From the NCBI GenBank assembly GCA_048262455.1, contig JBLXFD010000007.1, positions 62,001 to 126,000 of the forward strand: a stretch of DNA of 64,000 nucleotides, read 5' to 3'. The notes under the pieces were generated by a model that saw nothing but the letters and a program-made list of their open reading frames with translations, had not been told where the DNA came from and did not search any database. The position numbers were made by a program, and so were the translations under genes. The stretch is from Psychromarinibacter sp048262455 (GTDB taxonomy: Bacteria; Pseudomonadota; Alphaproteobacteria; Rhodobacterales; Rhodobacteraceae). Positions 17,411 through 26,154 of this stretch are shown here, one piece after another (position 1 is the stretch's first letter; each line of letters opens with the position of its first letter).

Positions 17411-17821
17411 TCATAGCAGCCCCGCGATCAGCATCAACACGGTCGCGGCAAAACCCACCGCCCAGATGACGCTGCGCCACGGCACCCAGCCCAGGGCATA
17501 GGCGGGCACGTAGAGGATGCGGGCGCCAAGGTAGGCCCAGGCGCAGCCGGCGGTCAGGCCGGTGGACTTTCCCGAAAGCTCGATCACCACCACCGCGGCG
17601 GCGAAGAGGATCAGCGCCTCGAAGTGGTTGTTCAGCGCGCGGTACAGCCGGCCCGTCACGGGGCTGACCTGTTCCACCAGCGGCCGCCCCAGCCGGTCGG
17701 GGTCGCGCGGCGACAGGGTTTTGCCCTGCCCAAGCTCCAGGTTGGCGGGCACGGCCATCAGCACGAACTGCACCGCCTGCAGCAGCCCCGCCAGCGCCAG
17801 AACGGTCAGCTCGGTGCTCAT
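17411..17821 (-). CDS. MAPEG family membrane protein (second copy)
   Basis: 136 residues with four hydrophobic segments, the size and topology of MAPEG proteins (membrane-associated eicosanoid/glutathione metabolism). The central LYRALNNHFEALILFAAAVVV with a conserved RxxNNxxExL pattern supports the family. Bacterial members are mostly uncharacterised; some have glutathione transferase or peroxidase activity. The ATG overlaps the stop of the preceding 89-residue gene (ATGA). It shares the ending pattern (R..IW.VGFA.T) with the MAPEG gene at 18099, so the two are paralogues. Confidence 0.85.
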   Translation of the reverse strand: MSTELTVLALAGLLQAVQFVLMAVPANLELGQGKTLSPRDPDRLGRPLVEQVSPVTGRLYRALNNHFEALILFAAAVVVIELSGKSTGLTAGCAWAYLGARILYVPAYALGWVPWRSVIWAVGFAATVLMLIAGLL

Positions 17822-18087
17822 GCGGTCTTCAGGAAGTGCGCGGCGCTGTCCGTCACCCCGGCGCGGCGGCCGTGGGTGTCGGCGACGGCGCGCGCCAGCC
17901 AGCCCTCGGCGCGGCCGCGGTCGTTCACCTCGAACAGCACCCAGACCCGCCCGGCGGTATCGGCGTCGTGCCAAAGCTGCAGGCGGGTCAGCCCGGCGTT
18001 GGACTGGTCCTCGTGATCCTCGGCCAGCGCGGCGGCAAGCCGGTCCGCGTCGGCGCTGTCGAGACGGCAAATCAGCTGAAGCGGCAT
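17818..18087 (-). CDS. Small protein of unknown function between two MAPEG genes
   Basis: 89 residues, soluble, acidic, no signal peptide. The pattern LQLICRLDSADADRLAAALAED...RVWVLFEVNDRGRAEGWL suggests an alpha-beta ferredoxin-like sandwich, as in ABM-type small proteins, but no firm family is recognised. It overlaps the downstream MAPEG gene by 4 bases and starts 11 bases behind the upstream MAPEG gene, so the three form a tight unit. Confidence 0.75.
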   Translation of the reverse strand: MPLQLICRLDSADADRLAAALAEDHEDQSNAGLTRLQLWHDADTAGRVWVLFEVNDRGRAEGWLARAVADTHGRRAGVTDSAAHFLKTA

Positions 18088-18098
18088 GTCGGTCCTTT

Positions 18099-18482
18099 CT
18101 ACAGCGCCAACAGGTAGAGCCAGGCGGTCATGGCGAAACCCACCAGCCAGATCAAGGTCCGCAGCCACGGAATGCCCAGCGCGAAGACCACGGCATAGGC
18201 GGCGCGGGCCAGCAGGAACACCCAGGCGGCGGTGACGGCGCCGGCGGGGGCGGCCTCTGCCTGCGCGAGGATCAGCACCGGCGGCGCGAACAGCGCCATG
18301 GCCACGACGGAGTTCATCTGAACCCGGTCCATGCGGGCGGCGAGCCCGGTGAGCGGCGGCATCCCCTCGCGGTTGCTGGCAAGCGGGGCCAGCCCGACCT
18401 GCCCGGCGGCGGCGAGCACCTGCACGAGGATGATCAGCATCACCAGCAGCCCGTAAAGGGCGAGAATGTAGGTCAGGGTCAT
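18099..18482 (-). CDS. MAPEG family membrane protein (first copy)
   Basis: 127 residues, four hydrophobic helices, with ARMDRVQMNSVVAMALFAPPVLIL matching the RxxxNxxEx region of MAPEG proteins (Glu replaced by hydrophobics here). Probably an inner-membrane enzyme or scaffold of unknown substrate. Part of the minus-strand unit between sucB and lpdA. It is the paralogue of the gene at 17411. Confidence 0.83.
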   Translation of the reverse strand: MTLTYILALYGLLVMLIILVQVLAAAGQVGLAPLASNREGMPPLTGLAARMDRVQMNSVVAMALFAPPVLILAQAEAAPAGAVTAAWVFLLARAAYAVVFALGIPWLRTLIWLVGFAMTAWLYLLAL

Positions 18483-18543
18483 GACGGTCCTCCATGGCCG
18501 AATGTACCAGGCAGCCTACGCGGTTCCAGCCTTGCGGCAAGCC

Positions 18544-19062
18544 TCATGCCGCCTGCCGCACCGCCGCGGCGATGCGGGCGGCCCGGGCGGCGAAGTCCAG
18601 CCCGCGCGCCGAGGGATGGACGGTCGGCACGTGCGGCACGCCGAAGTGGCGCAGGACGCGGGCGGCGTCGGTGCCGCAGGCCACGGGCCGGCGGCCGAGG
18701 ATTTCGTGCCGCACAACGGCATCGAAGGAGGCGCGGGCGTCGCGCGGCGGCAGCGGGTGCGAGCGGACGGGCACCAGCAGGCAGAAGACCGGGCTGACGT
18801 GGATGTCGCCGCGCCCCATCCCCAGCAGCGCCAGCACCCGGTCCAGCACCTGGTTGAAGGGGGTGGCAGGCAGGTATCCCTGCCTGGACAATTTCGCGTG
18901 ATGGGCCATGGCCGAGGGGGCGTCGAGCCAGTCCTTGGTGATCAGCAGCGGCCCCTCGAGGTTGCCGGAGACGATCTGGATCGGCGAGACGTAGTCACCG
19001 TCGAACCCCGCCTCGGCGAGGGTGACGTAACCGGGCAGGCGGAAGGCGCGGCGGCGTTCCAC
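18544..19062 (-). CDS. Uracil-DNA-glycosylase-superfamily-like protein (degenerate motifs)
   Basis: About 172 residues if the GTG at 19062 is the start; the frame stays open far into sucB, so a start overlapping the sucB end is also possible. No ATG is available near the expected position. The layout LLITKDWLDAP..., GYLPATPFNQVLDRVLALLGMGRGDIHVSPVFCLLV..R, and the terminal VPTVHPSARG matches the order of blocks in UDG-superfamily proteins (HPS near the C-terminus), but the catalytic first motif (GEAPG-type) is not intact. It may be a non-glycosylase relative. It directly follows sucB on the same strand and is likely co-transcribed. Confidence 0.6.
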   Translation of the reverse strand: MERRRAFRLPGYVTLAEAGFDGDYVSPIQIVSGNLEGPLLITKDWLDAPSAMAHHAKLSRQGYLPATPFNQVLDRVLALLGMGRGDIHVSPVFCLLVPVRSHPLPPRDARASFDAVVRHEILGRRPVACGTDAARVLRHFGVPHVPTVHPSARGLDFAARAARIAAAVRQAA

Positions 19063-19094
19063 CGCCGCGCGATATGCGCCCGCCCGGTCCAGGA

Positions 19095-20699
19095 TCAGAG
19101 ATCCATGAGCAGCCGGCGCGGGTCCTCCAGCGCTTCCTTGACGCGCACCAGGAAGGTGACGGCGCCCTTGCCGTCGACGATCCGGTGATCGTAGCTGAGC
19201 GCCAGGTACATCATCGGCCGCGCGACGATGTTGCCGTTCACCACCATCGGACGTTCCTGGATCTTGTGCATCCCCAGAATGCCCGACTGCGGCGGGTTCA
19301 GGATCGGCGAGGACATCAGCGAGCCGTAGACCCCGCCGTTCGAGATGGTGAAGGTGCCGCCCTGCATGTCCGCCATGGTCAGCTTGCCGTCGCGTGCCTT
19401 GACGCCCAGCTCGGCGATCGTCTTCTCGATCTCGGCGAAGGACATGCGGTCGGCGTCGCGCACCACCGGAACCACGAGGCCCGAGGGGGTGCCCACGGCG
19501 ATGCCCATGTGCACAAAGTTCTTGTACACGACATCGGTGCCGTCGATCTCGGCGTTGACGTCCGGCACCTCCTTCAGCGCGTGGCAGCAGGCCTTGGTGA
19601 AGAAGGACATGAAGCCCAGCTTGACCCCGTGCTTCTTCTCGAACAGGCCCTTGTACTCGTTCCGCAGCTCCATCACCGCGGTCATGTCCACCTCGTTGTA
19701 GGTGGTCAGCATGGCGGCGGTGTTCTGCGCGTCCTTCAGGCGGCGGGCGATGGTCTGGCGCAGGCGCGTCATGCGCACCCGCTCCTCGCGGCCTTCGTCC
19801 TCGGCGGCCACCGGGGCGCGCGGCGGCGCCTTGGCGGCGGGGGCGGGCGGTTGCGCGGCGGGCTGGCTGCCGGCGCGCTGCACGTCTTCCTTCATGATCC
19901 GCCCGTCGCGGCCCGTGCCGGTGACTTGGTCGGGAGAGATGCCCTTTTCCGCCATCAGCTTCTTGGCAGAGGGCGCATCCTCGCCGCGCTTGTCGGCGGG
20001 CGGGGTGCCGCCGGTCTCGCCCCGGTCGCCGTAGCCGCCGGGGTGGGCGGTGGTGTCGGGGGTGCCCTCGCTGACCGAATGCGCCGCGCCCTCGCCGCCG
20101 CGGGTCATCTCGGCCAGCTTGCCGCCGGCCTCGACCGTCTCGCCCTCGCCCTTGAGGATCTTGCCCAGAACGCCGGCAGCGGGGGCCGGGACCTCGACGG
20201 AAACCTTGTCGGTCTCCAGCTCGCACAGCATCTCGTCGGCCTCGACGCTGTCGCCTTCCTTCTTGAACCAAGTTGCGACGGTGGCCTCGGTGACGCTTTC
20301 GCCCAGCGTCGGCACCATCACGTCGACCGTGGCGCCGCCCTTGGGCACGTCCGCCGCGGCGGGGGCGCTGGCGGATTTGTCACCCTCGCCGCCGGCGGCC
20401 TTGGCCTCTTCCTTTTCCACCGACTTGCGCGGCGCCACCTCGGTGGAGGCACCGGCATTCCCGGCCTCGACCACCACGGCCAGCAGCGCGTCGACGCCGA
20501 CGGTCTCGCCCTCGGCGGCGACGATCTCGTCCAGCTTGCCCTCGGCGGGCGAGGGGACCTCGACCGTCACCTTGTCGGTCTCCAGCTCGCACAGCATCTC
20601 GTCGATGGCGACGCTGTCCCCCGGCTTCTTGAACCAGGTGGCGACGGTGGCCTCGGTGACGCTTTCGCCCAGCGTGGGCACTCGGACTTCGATGCTCAT
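19095..20699 (-). CDS. sucB: 2-oxoglutarate dehydrogenase E2, dihydrolipoyl succinyltransferase
   Basis: 534 residues from the ATG at 20699. Two lipoyl domains are present, not one: each holds the lipoylated Lys in LCELETDKV(T/S)VEV (near residues 43 and 145). A peripheral-subunit-binding domain follows (APSAKKLMAEKGISPDQVTG, about 240-275) and then the catalytic acyltransferase domain ending in LALSYDHRIVDGKGAV with the catalytic HxxxDG. Linkers are Ala/Pro/Gly-rich. The extra lipoyl domain explains the length over the about 400-residue E. coli form. It starts 8 bases behind sucA. Confidence 0.97.
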   Translation of the reverse strand: MSIEVRVPTLGESVTEATVATWFKKPGDSVAIDEMLCELETDKVTVEVPSPAEGKLDEIVAAEGETVGVDALLAVVVEAGNAGASTEVAPRKSVEKEEAKAAGGEGDKSASAPAAADVPKGGATVDVMVPTLGESVTEATVATWFKKEGDSVEADEMLCELETDKVSVEVPAPAAGVLGKILKGEGETVEAGGKLAEMTRGGEGAAHSVSEGTPDTTAHPGGYGDRGETGGTPPADKRGEDAPSAKKLMAEKGISPDQVTGTGRDGRIMKEDVQRAGSQPAAQPPAPAAKAPPRAPVAAEDEGREERVRMTRLRQTIARRLKDAQNTAAMLTTYNEVDMTAVMELRNEYKGLFEKKHGVKLGFMSFFTKACCHALKEVPDVNAEIDGTDVVYKNFVHMGIAVGTPSGLVVPVVRDADRMSFAEIEKTIAELGVKARDGKLTMADMQGGTFTISNGGVYGSLMSSPILNPPQSGILGMHKIQERPMVVNGNIVARPMMYLALSYDHRIVDGKGAVTFLVRVKEALEDPRRLLMDL

Positions 20700-20706
20700 T
20701 GTCCTG

Positions 20707-23700
20707 TTATCCTTCGATCCCAAGCGCGGCTTCCACCAGCGCCTTCTGTTGTGCCTTGTGCTGCGAGGCCAGGCCCGTGGCGGGCGAGGCGGCGCCGGAG
20801 CGGCCGGCGTAGACCGGGCGCGAACAACGCGCGCCGATCCGCGACAGCACCCATTCGATGTTCGGTTCGATGAAGCTCCAGGCGCCCTGGTTCTTGGGCT
20901 CTTCCTGGCACCAGATCATCTCTGCCTCCTTGAACCGCTCCAGTTCCTTGACGAGGCTGAGCGCCGGGAACGGGTAGAACTGTTCGAGACGCAGCAGGTA
21001 GACGTCCTCCATCCCCTCCTCGTCGCGCCGCTCCAGCAGGTCGTAGTAGACCTTGCCGGAACACATCACCACGCGGGTGATCTTGTCGTCGGCGGCCAGC
21101 GTCAGGTCCGAATGGCCCTTCTGCGCGTCGTCCCACAGCACCCGGTGAAAGCTGGACCCGGTGGTGAAGTCCTCGGCGTCCGAGATCGCCAGCTTGTGCC
21201 GCAGCAGCGACTTCGGCGTCATCAGCACCAGCGGCTTGCGGTAGCTGCGGTGCAGCTGCCGGCGCAGGATGTGGAAGTAGTTGGCGGGCGTGGTGCAGTT
21301 GGCGACGATCCAGTTGTCTTCCGCCGACATCTGCAGGAACCGCTCCAGCCGTGCAGAGGAGTGTTCCGGCCCCTGGCCCTCGTAGCCGTGGGGCAGCAGC
21401 ATGACGAGGCCCGACATCCGCAGCCACTTGCGCTCGCCCGAGCTGATGAACTGGTCGAACATGATCTGCGCGCCGTTGGCGAAGTCGCCGAACTGGGCCT
21501 CCCACATCACCAGCGCGTTGGGCTCTGCCAGCGAGTAGCCGTACTCGAAGCCGAGTACCGCGTATTCCGACAGCATCGAGTCGATGACCTCGTACTGCGC
21601 CTGCCCCTCGCGCACGTGGTTGAGGGGGTAGTAGCGGTCCTCGGTGTCCTGGTCGATAATCGCGGAGTGCCGCTGGCTGAAGGTGCCGCGGGCGCTGTCC
21701 TGGCCGGACAGGCGCACCGGGTAGCCCTCGGTCAGCAGCGAGCCGAAGGCCAGCGCCTCGGCGGTCGCCCAGTCGAAGTTGCGGCCGGAGGAGAACATCT
21801 CCTGCTTGGCCTCCAGCAGCCGGGTCACGGTGCGGTGCAGCGGGTATTTCTCCGGCACAGTGGTCAGGGCGCGCCCGACCTCGGCCATGGTCTTTTTCGA
21901 GATCGCGGTCTTGCCGCGCTGGTACTTCTCGCCCTCGCGGTCGAGGTGCGACCAGCGCCCGTCCAGCCAGTCGGCCTTGTTGGGGCGGTAGTCCTTGCCG
22001 GCCTCGAACTCCTCGTTCAGCATCGACTGGAACGCGGCCTTCATGTCCTCGATCTCGCCCTCGGGGATCAGCCCGTCCTTCACCAGCCGGTCGGTGTAGA
22101 GCGAGAGGGTGGTCTTGTGCCCCTTGATCCGCTTGTACATCATCGGGTTGGTGAACATCGGCTCGTCGCCCTCGTTGTGGCCGAAGCGCCGGTAGCAGAA
22201 CATGTCGATCACCACGTCCTTGTGGAACCGCTGGCGGAACTCGATCGCCACGCGGGCGGCGTGCACCACCGCCTCGGGGTCGTCGCCGTTGACGTGGAAG
22301 ATCGGCGCCTCGACCATCAGCGCGATGTCGGTGGGGTAGGGGGACGAGCGCGAGAAGTGCGGCGCGGTGGTGAAGCCGATCTGGTTGTTCACCACGATGT
22401 GGATGGTGCCGCCGGTCTTGTGGCCGCGCAGGCCCGACAGGCCGAAGCATTCCGCCACCACGCCCTGGCCCGCGAAGGCCGCGTCGCCGTGCAGCAGGAT
22501 CGGCAGAACCGCGGTGCGGTCCTCGTCGTGCACCTGGTCCTGCTTGGCCCGCGCCTTGCCCAGCACCACCGGGTTCACCGCCTCGAGGTGCGAGGGGTTG
22601 GCGGTCAGCGACAGGTGCACCTTGTTGCCGTCGAACTCGCGGTCCGANNNNNNNNNNGGGTTCACCGCCTCGAGGTGCGAGGGGTTGGCGGTCAGCGACA
22701 GGTGCACCTTGTTGCCGTCGAACTCGCGGTCCGACGAGGCGCCGAGGTGGTATTTCACGTCGCCCGACCCGTCCACGTCCTCGGGCTTGAAGCTGCCGCC
22801 CTGGAACTCGTTGAAGATCGCGCGGTAGGGCTTCTGCATCACGTTGGCCAGAACGCTCAGCCGGCCCCGGTGCGGCATTCCGATGACGATGTCCTTGATC
22901 CCCAGCGCGCCGCCGCGCTTGATGATCTGCTCCATCGCCGGGATCAGCGCCTCGCCGCCGTCCAGCCCGAAACGCTTGGTGCCCATGTACTTGACGTGCA
23001 GGAACTTCTCGAAACCCTCGGCCTCGACCAGCTTGTTCAGGATGGCGCGGCGCCCCTCGCGGGTGAACTGGATCTCCTTGCCGTAGCCCTCGATCCGCTC
23101 CTTCAGCCAGCCGGCCTGCTCGGGGTCCGAGATGTGCATGTACTGCAGCGCGAAGGTGCCGCAGTAGGTGCGGCGCACGATGCCCAGGATCTCGCGCAGG
23201 GTGCTGAACTCCAGCCCCAGCACGTGGTCGAGGAAGATCGGCCGGTCCATGTCAGCCTCGGTGAAGCCGTAGCTGCGGGGGTCCAGCTCGGGGTGGGCAG
23301 AGCCGTCGCGCATCCCCAGCGGGTCGAGGTCGGCGGCCAGGTGGCCGCGGATCCGGTAGGCGCGGATCAGCATCAGCGCGCGCAGGCTGTCCAGCACCGC
23401 CCGCTTCACCGCGTCGTCGCTGACCTCGATCTGCCGCTCTTCCGCCTTGTCGCGGATCTTGCGGCCGGCGTCCTTCAGCTCCTCGCGCGCCCACTGTCCG
23501 TCCAGCGCCGAGGTCAGCTCGTCGCTGGGCTGCGGCGGCCAGTCGGCCCGGGCCCAGGAAGGCCCGGCGGCCTCCTCGGTGACGGCGCTGCGCTCGTCGC
23601 CCATGGACCGGAAGAACTCGGCCCAGCTTTCATCGACCGCCGCCGGGTTGTCGGCGTAGCGGGCGTAGAGCTGCTCGATGTAATCGGCGTTGTGCCCCTG

Positions 23701-23748
23701 CAGGAAGCTCGAGGCGTGGAACTGGTCGTTGGGGCTTTGGTCGGTCAT
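20707..23748 (-). CDS. sucA: 2-oxoglutarate dehydrogenase E1 (interrupted by an assembly gap)
   Basis: Reads as 1013 codons including unknown bases. Thiamine-diphosphate-binding features are clear: MPHRGRLSVLANV, HGDAAFAGQGVVAE, and the C-terminal LPHGYEGQGPEHSSARLERFLQ. It decarboxylates 2-oxoglutarate and passes succinyl to SucB. Ten N at 22648-22657 lie between two identical 77-bp copies of its own sequence, so residues SDREFDGNKVHLSLT... are read twice. Removing one copy plus the N (87 bases, 29 codons) restores a continuous protein of 984 residues, the normal length. The gene is therefore intact in the organism and the duplication is almost certainly an assembly artefact. sucB follows after 7 bases. 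Confidence 0.96.
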   Translation of the reverse strand: MTDQSPNDQFHASSFLQGHNADYIEQLYARYADNPAAVDESWAEFFRSMGDERSAVTEEAAGPSWARADWPPQPSDELTSALDGQWAREELKDAGRKIRDKAEERQIEVSDDAVKRAVLDSLRALMLIRAYRIRGHLAADLDPLGMRDGSAHPELDPRSYGFTEADMDRPIFLDHVLGLEFSTLREILGIVRRTYCGTFALQYMHISDPEQAGWLKERIEGYGKEIQFTREGRRAILNKLVEAEGFEKFLHVKYMGTKRFGLDGGEALIPAMEQIIKRGGALGIKDIVIGMPHRGRLSVLANVMQKPYRAIFNEFQGGSFKPEDVDGSGDVKYHLGASSDREFDGNKVHLSLTANPSHLEAVNXXXXSDREFDGNKVHLSLTANPSHLEAVNPVVLGKARAKQDQVHDEDRTAVLPILLHGDAAFAGQGVVAECFGLSGLRGHKTGGTIHIVVNNQIGFTTAPHFSRSSPYPTDIALMVEAPIFHVNGDDPEAVVHAARVAIEFRQRFHKDVVIDMFCYRRFGHNEGDEPMFTNPMMYKRIKGHKTTLSLYTDRLVKDGLIPEGEIEDMKAAFQSMLNEEFEAGKDYRPNKADWLDGRWSHLDREGEKYQRGKTAISKKTMAEVGRALTTVPEKYPLHRTVTRLLEAKQEMFSSGRNFDWATAEALAFGSLLTEGYPVRLSGQDSARGTFSQRHSAIIDQDTEDRYYPLNHVREGQAQYEVIDSMLSEYAVLGFEYGYSLAEPNALVMWEAQFGDFANGAQIMFDQFISSGERKWLRMSGLVMLLPHGYEGQGPEHSSARLERFLQMSAEDNWIVANCTTPANYFHILRRQLHRSYRKPLVLMTPKSLLRHKLAISDAEDFTTGSSFHRVLWDDAQKGHSDLTLAADDKITRVVMCSGKVYYDLLERRDEEGMEDVYLLRLEQFYPFPALSLVKELERFKEAEMIWCQEEPKNQGAWSFIEPNIEWVLSRIGARCSRPVYAGRSGAASPATGLASQHKAQQKALVEAALGIEG
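22571..22647. repeat. 77-bp direct duplicate, left copy (assembly artefact)
   Basis: Identical base for base to 22658-22734. It ends exactly at the run of N. Flanking sequence is continuous sucA when one copy is removed. Confidence 0.95.
22648..22657. other. Assembly gap of ten N
   Basis: Ten undetermined bases inside sucA. Both sides carry the same 77-bp sequence, as produced when two contigs that overlap by one k-mer are scaffolded without merging. Confidence 0.98.
22658..22734. repeat. 77-bp direct duplicate, right copy (assembly artefact)
   Basis: Second identical copy of 22571-22647, starting directly after the N run and continuing into normal sucA sequence. Confidence 0.95.
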
Positions 23749-23886
23749 GGGATCACCTCTTGAGGGCTGGACCGTCGGTTGGGGCGGGGGCCGGGTGCTC
23801 TGTCTCAGAGCCTAGGGCAGCGCGGCTGCGACGCAAGCCGGCCATTTCGGATGCGGGTTCGGGTGCGGGGGTGCGGGGCGCAAGGG

Positions 23887-24423
23887 TCATGCGGCGGCCC
23901 GCCGTTCGATCAGCGGCGGCGGACCCCATCGATTGGTCTCGGGCTGGCTGGGCCGGGACAGCCACCACAGCACGATCAGCGGCGAGAAGATGGCGATCAC
24001 CACCGCGATCATCAGCACCAGCCCGGCGCCCTGTGCAAAGAGCAGGCCGAAGTCGCCGCTCATCACCGGGCCGAGGCCGGTCACCAGCCCGGCGTAGGAG
24101 ATCACGCCGACCATCGCGATCAGCGGGTAGAACAGGTAAAGGCCGGAGCGCCCGGTGTCGTGCATCCGCCGCCAGCCCACGGCCAGCAGCGGGATCAGCG
24201 TCGCCAGCGAGAAGATGCTGCTGAGCACGTTGGCGGATTCCACCATCGGGCCCCGGGGCCCCTCGAACACGTGGTAGCCGAAGACCATCGCGTCGATCAC
24301 GCCCAGCACCAGCGTGCCCAGCACGACGAACAGCATGAACCACCAATACTCCGAGCGCGGCGCGCGGCCGGAGAAGGTGGCGTAGTGGCCCAGGCAGCGG
24401 CGCACGGCTGCGGCAAAGCTCAT
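23887..24423 (-). CDS. DUF805 family membrane protein
   Basis: 178 residues from the ATG at 24423. The N-terminal CLGHYATFSGRAPRSEYWWFMLF is the diagnostic DUF805 motif, followed by four membrane segments and the family motif VGWRRMHDTGRSGLYLF. Function unknown; family members are inner-membrane proteins. It lies between the gene at 24464 and sucA on the same strand, so it probably belongs to the suc transcript. Confidence 0.92.
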   Translation of the reverse strand: MSFAAAVRRCLGHYATFSGRAPRSEYWWFMLFVVLGTLVLGVIDAMVFGYHVFEGPRGPMVESANVLSSIFSLATLIPLLAVGWRRMHDTGRSGLYLFYPLIAMVGVISYAGLVTGLGPVMSGDFGLLFAQGAGLVLMIAVVIAIFSPLIVLWWLSRPSQPETNRWGPPPLIERRAAA

Positions 24424-24463
24424 GGCCGGGATCCTTGGCGAAGGGATGCGGACAGGGGGCGGG

Positions 24464-25129
24464 TCACTGCGGCAGTATCCCACGCCAGGCGCCGGTGGCG
24501 AAGATCGTCAATTCGGGCGTCTCGCCGAAGGCGGCGCCGGCCTTGGCGGCGTCCACCTCTGTCACCTGCGCCACCCACAGGCCGGGGCGGGGCCCCTGGC
24601 CTCGGGTAAAGTCGAAGCGGGCAAAACCGGCCTCGTCCCGGTCGGCGCCCTTCTGCTTCAGCATCGCGCGGAAGGCGTCGCCGTCCATCGGCCCCGGCAG
24701 CCAGACATCGCAGGCCAGCGTCTCTGGCATGTCCTCCAGCCGCTCCATCCGGGCGAAACCGGCGCCCTTGACCCGCTTGTACAGCTTCATGCCGTCGGCG
24801 GTCAGGCGGCGGTCGCGGAAGCGGGCGTTGTGCGCCTCGGCATTGGCAAGCTCGGACTCCAGATCCCACTCCTCCATGCCCGCGCGGCGGCCGCCCATGT
24901 ACTGGAACCCTTCCCAGTACACGATGCGGTCGTGATCGTCCTCGCCGGCAGGTTGCCAGCCGCGGTCGGCCATCGCGCTGTCGTCGCCGGAGGGGTCCGG
25001 CAACGTGGCGCAAAGGTTCATGACCTGCATGATGGGGCCGTCGGTGCCGGCGCGCGAGGCAAACCATGCCCCGCCGCCGATCGCCGCCAGCCCCAGCACG
25101 CCGGCCAGGATGACCACCGCGGGTTTCAC
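24464..25129 (-). CDS. Membrane-anchored protein of unknown function behind sucD
   Basis: 221 residues starting with GTG that overlaps the sucD stop (GTGA), so it is translationally coupled to sucD. Residues 4-22 form an N-terminal membrane anchor (AVVILAGVLGLAAIGGGAWF). The rest is soluble and charged, with WEGFQYMGGRRAGMEEWDLES and DEAGFARFDFTRGQGPRPGLWVAQV. No family is recognised. The location in the suc operon is the only functional hint. Confidence 0.78.
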   Translation of the reverse strand: MKPAVVILAGVLGLAAIGGGAWFASRAGTDGPIMQVMNLCATLPDPSGDDSAMADRGWQPAGEDDHDRIVYWEGFQYMGGRRAGMEEWDLESELANAEAHNARFRDRRLTADGMKLYKRVKGAGFARMERLEDMPETLACDVWLPGPMDGDAFRAMLKQKGADRDEAGFARFDFTRGQGPRPGLWVAQVTEVDAAKAGAAFGETPELTIFATGAWRGILPQ

Positions 25130-26010
25130 TTGCCGATCGCCTTCAGCACCGCCTTGCCCAGGCCCGCCGGGCTGTCGGCAACCACGATCCCGGCGCTCTT
25201 CATCGCCTCGATCTTGTCGTCCGCGCCGCCCTTGCCGCCGGCGACGATGGCGCCCGCGTGGCCCATGCGGCGGCCCGGAGGCGCGGTGCGCCCGGCGATG
25301 AAGCCTGCGGTCGGCTTCCAGCGGCCGCGCTTCTTCTCGTCGGCCAGGAACTGCGCGGCCTCTTCCTCGGCGCTGCCGCCGATCTCGCCGATCATGATGA
25401 TGCTCTCGGTCTCGTCGTCGCCAAGGAACCATTCCAGCACGTCGATGTGCTCGGTCCCCTTGATCGGGTCGCCGCCGATGCCGACACAGGTGGACTGGCC
25501 CAGCCCCACGTCGGTGGTCTGCTTGACCGCCTCGTAGGTCAGGGTGCCCGAGCGGCTGACCACGCCGACGGTGCCGCGGCGGTGGATGTGGCCGGGCATG
25601 ATGCCGATCTTGCAGGCGTCGGGGGTGATCACACCGGGGCAGTTGGGGCCGATCAGCGTGGTCTTGGACCCTTCCAGCGCGCGCTTGACCTTCATCATGT
25701 CGAGCACCGGGATGCCCTCGGTGATGCAGACCACCAGCGGGATGCCCGCGTCGATCGCCTCCAGGATGGAATCGGCCGCGAACGGCGGCGGCACGTAGAT
25801 CACCGAGGCATTGGCCCCGGTCTCGTGCACCGCCTCGTGGCAGCTGTCGTAGACCGGCAGGTCCAGGTGCGTCTGGCCGCCCTTGCCGGGGGTCACGCCG
25901 CCGACCATCTTGGTGCCGTAGGCGATCGCCTGCTCGGAGTGGAAGGTGCCCTGCGAGCCGGTGAAGCCCTGGCAGATCACCTTGGTGTTTTCGTCGACGA
26001 GTACGGCCAT
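25126..26010 (-). CDS. sucD: Succinyl-CoA ligase (ADP-forming) alpha subunit
   Basis: 294 residues. CoA-binding motif CQGFTGSQGTFHSEQAI, GPNCPGVITP, and the phospho-His site in RMGHAGAIVAGGKGG are all present. With SucC it makes ATP or GTP from succinyl-CoA. It is separated from sucC by a 112-residue gene, whereas sucC and sucD are adjacent in many bacteria; the following gene is coupled by overlap. Confidence 0.97.
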   Translation of the reverse strand: MAVLVDENTKVICQGFTGSQGTFHSEQAIAYGTKMVGGVTPGKGGQTHLDLPVYDSCHEAVHETGANASVIYVPPPFAADSILEAIDAGIPLVVCITEGIPVLDMMKVKRALEGSKTTLIGPNCPGVITPDACKIGIMPGHIHRRGTVGVVSRSGTLTYEAVKQTTDVGLGQSTCVGIGGDPIKGTEHIDVLEWFLGDDETESIIMIGEIGGSAEEEAAQFLADEKKRGRWKPTAGFIAGRTAPPGRRMGHAGAIVAGGKGGADDKIEAMKSAGIVVADSPAGLGKAVLKAIGK

Positions 26011-26154
26011 TCAGGGCCTCCTTGCTTCAGGTCGTGCTGCGGGCAGCGTCATGAGTGAATTGGCCGGCCTGCCGTCTGGCGGGCCGGGCGGAATGTACGG
26101 GTGCGGCGGCCGGCCCTTGCGGGGCGGCGCGGCGGATCTTCAGTCGGGGAAGGC

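Noticed and set aside
22571..22734. Apparent tandem duplication inside sucA as a biological feature
   Set aside because: Exact identity, the N run between copies and restoration of normal length on removal point to an assembly artefact.
20050..23763. 1237-codon plus-strand frame across sucB and sucA
   Set aside because: Antisense shadow of two unmistakable genes, and it passes through the N gap.
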